From positions 1,722,001-1,786,000 of the forward strand of contig CANUEZ040000117.1 in NCBI GenBank assembly GCA_948099385.1: 64,000 nt of DNA. Direction: 5' to 3'. The notes under the pieces were generated by a model. The model was not told where the DNA came from. It saw only the letters and a list, made by a program, of their open reading frames with translations, and searched no databases. Origin of the DNA: Fasciola hepatica (Eukaryota; Platyhelminthes; Trematoda; Plagiorchiida; Fasciolidae). Made by a program: the position numbers and the translations under genes. Position 1 is the stretch's first letter. Each line of letters starts with the position of its first letter. Shown piece by piece: positions 57,960-64,000 of this stretch.

Positions 57960-60230
57960 TTTTTACTAGTCCTGATCAGCCCCTAACCAATAATTAGGGA
58001 CATATCTCAGCCGCGATATTTGGCACTTACCTAAAACCCGGGCACAATACCAGTAAATACGTCTTGACTCATCGAAGATAGCTCACTGAACCCAGTCCAC
58101 ATAGCCGGATGTCAATGTTTGTCCGATGCCTACTATTCCAGGCGTGGCGGTGGCTGCTTAGCCTTTGACAAGTGCACTACCCGAACCGACCCTGGTGACC
58201 ACTCTCTCGACCTCATCGAAGATTCAATATGGCTGTCTGCTCACACCCACAACCGGAACCTCCCGCTTGGCGGCTTCTTCAACCTCCCGGTCTAGAGCTC
58301 TTTAAGGTAGACACGGTCGTGGACTCCAGTAATGCTGCATGACCACCCCGCCAGCGTAAACTTCACTGCTGGTGACTTGAAACCATCTCTTATCTGCTGG
58401 CCTTCCCATACTAGCCCCCTGTACTTTTCTCTTTCTTTTCCTGTGCCCTTCCTGGTGGGCGAGCTCAGCATGTTGCCTGCCTCACCAGGGGTGAACAACC
58501 TCTTGGAATTAGAATTCTTCGTCGACTCTTCTAAAATCACCCCCCGGATTGCCGCCTACTTCCTGGACATTGACGACTGCACTGCTTTGTATAAGCTCAA
58601 ACGTCCTGGCTGCCTCCATCAAAATCGGTTACTCTTCCTGGTCCAACCTCCCGCCTTTCATACAAATGGCCTCTCGTACCAACGATAATCCGCTTCCTTA
58701 GTTGAAACAGGTTTCTTTCCCCTGATATTAACATTGTTGTCAGCTCTCTGTAATCCATCCTCTTACACTGCTTACCTGCCGCTGGCCCGCATGCTGATCC
58801 AAGCCCCCAGTCCCGCCGTCCCCGTGTCTCTTTCAGGGTAAGCGTGCCAAGTTGCAGCTTACATTTACGAGATCACGCGGCTTAGCGATTATTCTGTGCA
58901 TCAACCAGCTGCACTCGGAGCTGCTTCGCAAGGCCAAGTTGCACCTATGATGACCAGAGATCATCGCTCTGATGCACCCCAGAAAAACTGGCTAACAGTG
59001 GCACCTGCTCAGTAATACTTCCAACGGCCTCACTCTTGCTCGCCCAAGTTCCTCGCCTGCGGCTCGTCTAACGCCTATGAACTGACGTCTGTTTCTGAGG
59101 CCTCCAGTGTGCTTATTACTTCCGCACTTATCGTCTGCCCTCGTGCCCAACCAACTTCCATCCACTCCAGATCCTCGGCCTCTCTTTCATCGATTCCGTT
59201 CACCCATCATCACCCACCGAGCCCTCTCCTAGACCGGGCCGACTTGGTTTCCCACTGACACTTCTGCGTTTTGGCGGTCCCGACGCATCTTTGCTGCAAC
59301 ACAGTGTATACGAAACCATCAAGCTTCGCAGTTTTGTTCCCTCCCGGTGGAACCCTTGCTTTATCACCCCGCGCTCCGATATAGCCCATCAGTCAGACGC
59401 CGTTAGTCTGCGCAATCGTGGGAAGGATAGTTAAAAATACTGTTCACTACCTCTTGTCCAACAGCCTGCTGAACCCTGGTCGGCGTGGTTTTCTGAATTC
59501 CAGCTGTTTCATCTCCCACCAGCTGGACTTTCTTTATGTTCTGCCGCCTACAGATGACGCCTGCGACTCTGTAATTTTCCAGTGTGAAGACATGTCTAAG
59601 GCTTTTGACCATGTCTCCCCATGCACCTGATGGCTGAAATCCGATATCACGTTATATCGGATTCTGCTCTGTCCTGACTATCTTCGCATTTCTCCCACAG
59701 ATTTCATACACGTTTGGTTGGTGGCCACTTACCTACTGCTCATCTCATCACCGATGAAACCGTCTAAGGCACCCTCTCAGGCCCCTTACAATTTGGCACC
59801 TATATCAACAATATATTCTCATTTATTACCACGGCGCCCCGTTCCGCTCTGCTGATTATGTTCAAGTGGCCTACTCCCTTCACCATAGCTGCCTATTTAT
59901 GACCCCAAGAGCAGTCGGGTGATTTATCCTTTCTCTAAACCTAGTGCTCCTCGTGGTTCATGCAATTCTCTACGGGAAAGTCCTCGCTCTGTCCTACAAA
60001 CGCTATGTACCGCCGGACCAAGTTATTCTGGATGGCCTTCCTATCCATATCTACCTCACAGTTACTGACCGTTGCACATACTACTCCCGTTCCTATATCT
60101 TCTCGGAACAGGCATCGTTCCAAGGCACCAAAGCTGAGGGCACCGTAGGTTTGATCCACCGATGTTTCTTGCTGCCCTCGAGTGGTCTCTATATCTCTCG
60201 CGTGTAAGATCAAACCTTGAATAATGCCTA
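57960..60230 (+). pseudogene. LINE-2 ORF2 remnant: endonuclease and reverse transcriptase
   Basis: Endonuclease: SRRGGGCLAFDK (58140), EDSIWLSAH (58220), and GFFNLP at 58272 where GDFN is expected, so the catalytic Asp is lost. RT: RRGFLNSSCFISHQLDFL (59480-59540), EDMSKAFDHVSP (about 59588), GPLQFGTYINNIF (about 59780) and SADY where FADD is expected (about 59845). The C-terminal part (YSRSYIFSEQASFQGTKAEGTVGLIHR) is at 60080-60165. Catalytic residues are lost at both active sites and frames change often. The match to jockey/CR1-like ORF2 is clear from the DMSKAFD and RRGF blocks. Confidence 0.78.
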
Positions 60231-63083
60231 CTACCTCCACCTGCTGGTCTCTCTTCTCTATTGAAGCCCCTGCGAATTTCTTGAGTTCTTTCACAAAAAT
60301 GCCCCTTAGCCTATCCATAGGCTCAAAGTACAACGAACTCTGTGGGCTCCTACCCAGTGAGCTTCCGCGGACTCGCCGCACGGAGATCAACCCAGTATTT
60401 TTTTAAAGCGAATTTATAACCCCCTCGCCGCCTCGTCTTCGTTCACCCTGAGCCTCAATTTAATCTAAATCTGAGGTCCCCAGTCTTCCTGTCGGCGTAG
60501 TCCAAAATCTGAAATACGCTTCCCCTAGTAATGTAGTGTCATCCCTGTGCCCTCTATAGAGCGTGTTTCCTACCCACTTAGACATCCCCAATGCTTTACC
60601 GCTAGCCAGGGAATGAGCCTCCACCGACCTGGCTCTCGAAGTAAGCCTCACCCCCTAACCTTGTTACCTCTGCGACATGGGCTAACGCCCATACTGCATG
60701 TCCAATCCATTCCTTCTCCTCAGCATCTCGAACTGAAATGGCTGCCATCCAAGGACGTAGTGTATTTATCTCCTACTTTCACCACGATAGCCCTGATCCT
60801 CATCTATGTTATCCATCTGGCTCCTCCAGCATCCTTCGACCTCGCACTGTCAGTTTCACCCTATTGCAGTCCACCAACGATCATACCACGCTGATCCAAA
60901 AGGATGCAGCAGTTTACACCTTCTACCGTGTCCCAACCTGCCCTTAGAACCACAACACCGATGAGCCGTCGTCTCGCTTTTTCCTTTTTCCCCTTTGACT
61001 CTCGGTCTCCGACCGGGACGTACCCAGACCGCGCCTTTCTCTCTGCCTGCCCTTTCCAGTGATCCTCAATGACCCTTACAGATGGTCAACTGCTTCGGGC
61101 ACTAAGCCGATCATTTTCCTTGAAGGCACATCTGGATGATAATGTTGTACGGCCATCTACCCATCGGTGTTCCTATTGGCTTTGCTCCTGACGAACTCTC
61201 GCAACCTGACCAGCGGACCCTGTGTTTGACTCCGTTGTCGTGGTCAATATTCCTCCTGTGCAGTCAACGATTATCGTTCTTGCCGATCCCGGCGGTGCGG
61301 GACGCAGTCAGCTCCACCGCCTCGGCGGGCTCGCCTCGGGGGTGAAGATGAACTGCAACTGTAGCGTGTGCCGTTGAGCAGGTGGATTACACATCGTGTC
61401 TACTTCACAGAGTGTGTTTTTCAGATAGAGTGCCCGGTGAACAGCGAGCCCCACCCAGTAGCACAGATGGTAGATCGTACGGTTCAACTCTGCCCGCTTA
61501 GCCGCATCCAGTACAGCTGGGCGCCAGTCACATGCTCACACAGCTCCCATTATGCCACAGTATGGTCAATTATTGTACTTGTCACCACAGTTAAGACTTT
61601 CCGTTGAAGTCCTTCCACCGTTGTATGCACCCATACCTATTTTGTCTTCGTCCTCATCGTTTCCTGTCATGGTGGCGCCGCACGTCCCTTTGTCCCATTC
61701 ACCTATTTCCCCCATGCCGCCAACATTCACTTTTGGACCCATGTCTTGCTCACTCTCTACAAATCGCTATTCCGTTGCTGCCACCCTGTGCCGATATAGC
61801 TCATTGATGGCATCCCTTTATTTCAGTACCTACATTTTTTGTCATACCCTTACTTGTCCTCCCTTCTCACGCCTCACGTCACAGAGCACCAGCTCCACCA
61901 GTACCTCTGCCCAATTTCCATGTTGAAGCTCGTCCCTTCCAACTTTCTATCATTGATTGTCACGTTTTTCATCCATTTAAAACCACAATATATTCCTCGC
62001 TTGGCTCCGCAAGCCCCCTCAGATCTTCTCATCAGCTAGAGTTTCGAGCAGCGTCTTTTGTTTCGCCGAATTTGTGCGACTGCCTATAGACAGGCAGTTC
62101 TCCGGTTTATCAGCCCAACTGCACTACTCATGTGTTCATCGTTCCTGTTGTTCTGTCGTAGGTTTACTTGTCCCGGAACTTTCTTCTTTTCGAGCTTTAT
62201 AGTGTACCGCCTGCGGTAAAATGACCTAATCGGTCATCTCCTATTCCCTTCTCTTCGATCATTTCTCTTGTCTTTTGTTTTTCGTATTTCCCGCCACAGA
62301 CTTCTCGTCCTTGCTTTCAGGTTGCTCTGCCTCTCCTCCTGTCATAAAAAGAGAATTATCTCTCCCAGAAATAATAATCAATGTGATCTTACTTCACCTG
62401 TCACTTCTAAGTACGGCCATTCCCGAGTTCAAGCATTTCACTGCTTTACGCTCCAGCTCCTTCTTTTCCCTGATACTCCACATTCCGTCGAGCACACAGA
62501 AAGTACTTTCTCGCTGCCTCCTCCGGTTCCTCGCCGACCATCTCCCCCGCTGTCGCCTTGATGCCTGTCCTGTTATGCTTCCTTACAGAAAACATCTGTA
62601 ATCTTAGCCGCCGCATACCAAACTCCTCAAAATGCTGTTTCTATTGGACCCAACTTCATTCGCCCTAGCTAGCCCCCTGTTTCACGTTGGGTTTCGTGCT
62701 CAGAGATAGACCATTTTTCGCAGTGTATCAATGCTTTATCTTTATCCGTTCTTTTGCCACCTAAGCCAGTTTATTCTTCATCAGCTTTCCTTACCACGGT
62801 TGTTTCAGAGCGTTTTTAGTTTACCCCTTGTATATCCCCCAGTTTTCAGCTACCTTTGCTTGGATCAGTTAGACTCCACCACTCAACCTTGACTTCTCTG
62901 TTCGTTGAGCATCCATTTGAATCCATGAGTAGACCTATTCAAACGCCCTCAATCATTCCATAACGTGCAAACAATTGTCCCTTATTTATATCCCCGTAAT
63001 CTGTCTATCTTGCGCTTGTCATACACCTTTGTACTCTATCACGATGCATCCACCCACATTTTTGCTCATACCACTCGATCTTG
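60231..63083 (+). other. LINE-2 long 3' untranslated region
   Basis: Aligns block by block with the LINE-1 3' region at an offset of about 55.4-55.6 kb (see LINE-1 entry). Open frames here are not conserved between the two copies. Confidence 0.65.
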
Positions 63084-63139
63084 TATCAGGTATGCCTCTG
63101 ACCTATCTAAAATAAGCCACTGTCATTAGCATTATACAC

Positions 63140-64000
63140 TGCTGTACAACCTCCGCAGCCTCTAAAAAAGTGTGATAGGCTGGAGTCATCAAGGTCACCA
63201 CCCTCATCCCACTGTCGCTGCAATAACCGAAACATGGGTGTACGATGAATCTGATTTTGAGATGTCCCTACTTGTATACTCAGTCTCTCGGGTGAAAAGA
63301 AGTGATACGAGACAAGGTGGTGGCTTTGCCCCTGATATTCTCTCTGACAAGCCTGCCTACCAGCTGTATTGTTTCGCTGATCCGGAAAGGGTTCCGGGCA
63401 ACACTGTCGTGTAGGGTTTGATTGCCATTTAGTGGATATGTAACAATGATACCTGTGTTCAGGTTCCTGGGCATAAACTGCAAGGTCATTTTCGATGAAT
63501 TCCAGCGATGAGGTCACGACGGACATCGAGATTTCGTCGGTGATTTCAACGTGGTGAACACTGAGGGCTGTTTTGGACGGTTTGCGGATTCATTCACAGG
63601 CTCCTTACTCGCTGTTCTTGGGGACTTGACTCTATACCGGCAAGTACGAGAGTCGACTCGATTTCAGTGTCTCCTGTCATCCGTCCTGGGATTTTGGCAT
63701 CTTCGAGAGAACCTGAAGTTGAGAAAGTCAGATATCTTTCGCCAAATAGTTTCAGCCACCGTCCCTCCTCTTCAGTCCACCGGAGTCACGGTGTACCTAC
63801 CTTCAGCAAACCAACTACGGAAAGCAACTTCCATAAAACGCACACAGCGGCATCATCAGTAGTGTGAACTGCCGCAGCCCCAGTTGGCTTAGAATCCGCC
63901 TGGTCCAGAATACGGAAAAGAGTCATTGGACTGAAGTCTGTGTTTCCGCCTCCCGTTGGACCTCGAAAGCATAGAAAGGGTATTCCGTGGTTCAGTCGTG
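63140..64000 (+). pseudogene. LINE-3: 5'-truncated LINE endonuclease domain of a second family, runs off window
   Basis: Starts directly after the LINE-2 tail. Endonuclease pieces: VAAITETWVYDESDFEM (63195-63260), SVSRVKRSDTRQGGGFAPDI (63280-63340), QLYCFADPERV, then in other frames GDFNVVNTEG (about 63538), RESTRFQ and VEKVRYLSP (about 63715-63750). These correspond to the ETW, RGGG-type, GDFN and SDH blocks of an AP-type LINE endonuclease. Several frameshifts are present. The wording differs from LINE-1/2, so I treat it as another family. RT would lie beyond the window. Confidence 0.75.

Larger units (their letters stand above)
48483..58429 (-). repeat. Large inverted repeat, right arm (9947 bp)
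   Basis: Mirror of 32928-42872, two nucleotides longer because of a run near 48535. The inner edge is at 48483. The outer edge at 58429 lies in the middle of LINE-2, which continues to the right without interruption. Confidence 0.97.
55407..63136 (+). mobile_element. LINE-2: long CR1/jockey-like LINE, same family as LINE-1
   Basis: Starts inside the right arm, crosses the arm edge at 58429 and ends with a degenerate family tail (63084-63136: GTATGCCTC, AAATAAGCCACTG). ORF1-like and endonuclease parts are in the arm; RT and the 3' region are outside. Length is about 7.7 kb, like LINE-1. All frames are broken. The 5' limit is estimated from LINE-1. Confidence 0.75.

Overview
This is eukaryotic, repeat-dominated DNA. 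I find no convincing host gene, rRNA, tRNA or CRISPR. Almost everything I can identify is a decayed retrotransposon: CR1/jockey-like LINEs, Ty3/gypsy elements and BEL/Pao elements. The best preserved gypsy copy has a Gag ending in a Cys-His-Cys-Cys motif instead of the usual zinc knuckle, as in the CsRn1 clan first described in the liver fluke Clonorchis. Together with the mix of Pao and CR1-like elements, this suggests a flatworm (trematode or cestode). That assignment is an inference and other invertebrates are possible.

Layout, left to right. 1-7.8 kb: a nearly complete but broken LINE (LINE-1, + strand) with a very long 3' region. 9.06-10.30 kb: a near-perfect 611-bp inverted repeat with a 17-nt loop, abutting a Pao integrase fragment (to 10.74 kb). 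12.4-14.7 kb: copy 1 of an unidentified repeat family (called R here). 16.45-22.09 kb: a young gypsy element (gypsy-1, - strand) with both LTRs, a 4-bp target duplication, an open gag frame, an apparent -1 frameshift signal and a mutated pol. It sits inside a Pao element that resumes at 22.1 kb and runs to 25.5 kb. 26.0 kb: the 3' tail of a minus-strand LINE. 28.3-32.9 kb: an old, internally deleted gypsy element (gypsy-2, - strand).

32.93-58.43 kb is the dominant structure: two inverted arms of about 9.95 kb (32928-42872 and 48483-58429) around a 5.6-kb spacer. Paired positions add to a constant 91357 over practically the whole length, and I see only about a dozen mismatches plus one 2-nt length difference. 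Each arm carries LINE, LINE-3'-end and Pao fragments. The spacer holds more of the Pao element and copy 2 of repeat R. The second long LINE (LINE-2) begins inside the right arm and continues unbroken to 63.1 kb, while its left-arm image is cut at the arm edge. A third LINE of another family starts near 63.14 kb and runs off the window.

The order of events can be partly read: an old Pao/LINE/R background, then gypsy-1 (LTRs differ at about 6 sites plus one 32-bp deletion), then the large inverted duplication (arms >99.7% alike by eye). Either inverted repeat could also be an assembly or library artefact. None of the elements looks able to move on its own, since each one shows stops, frameshifts or lost catalytic residues.
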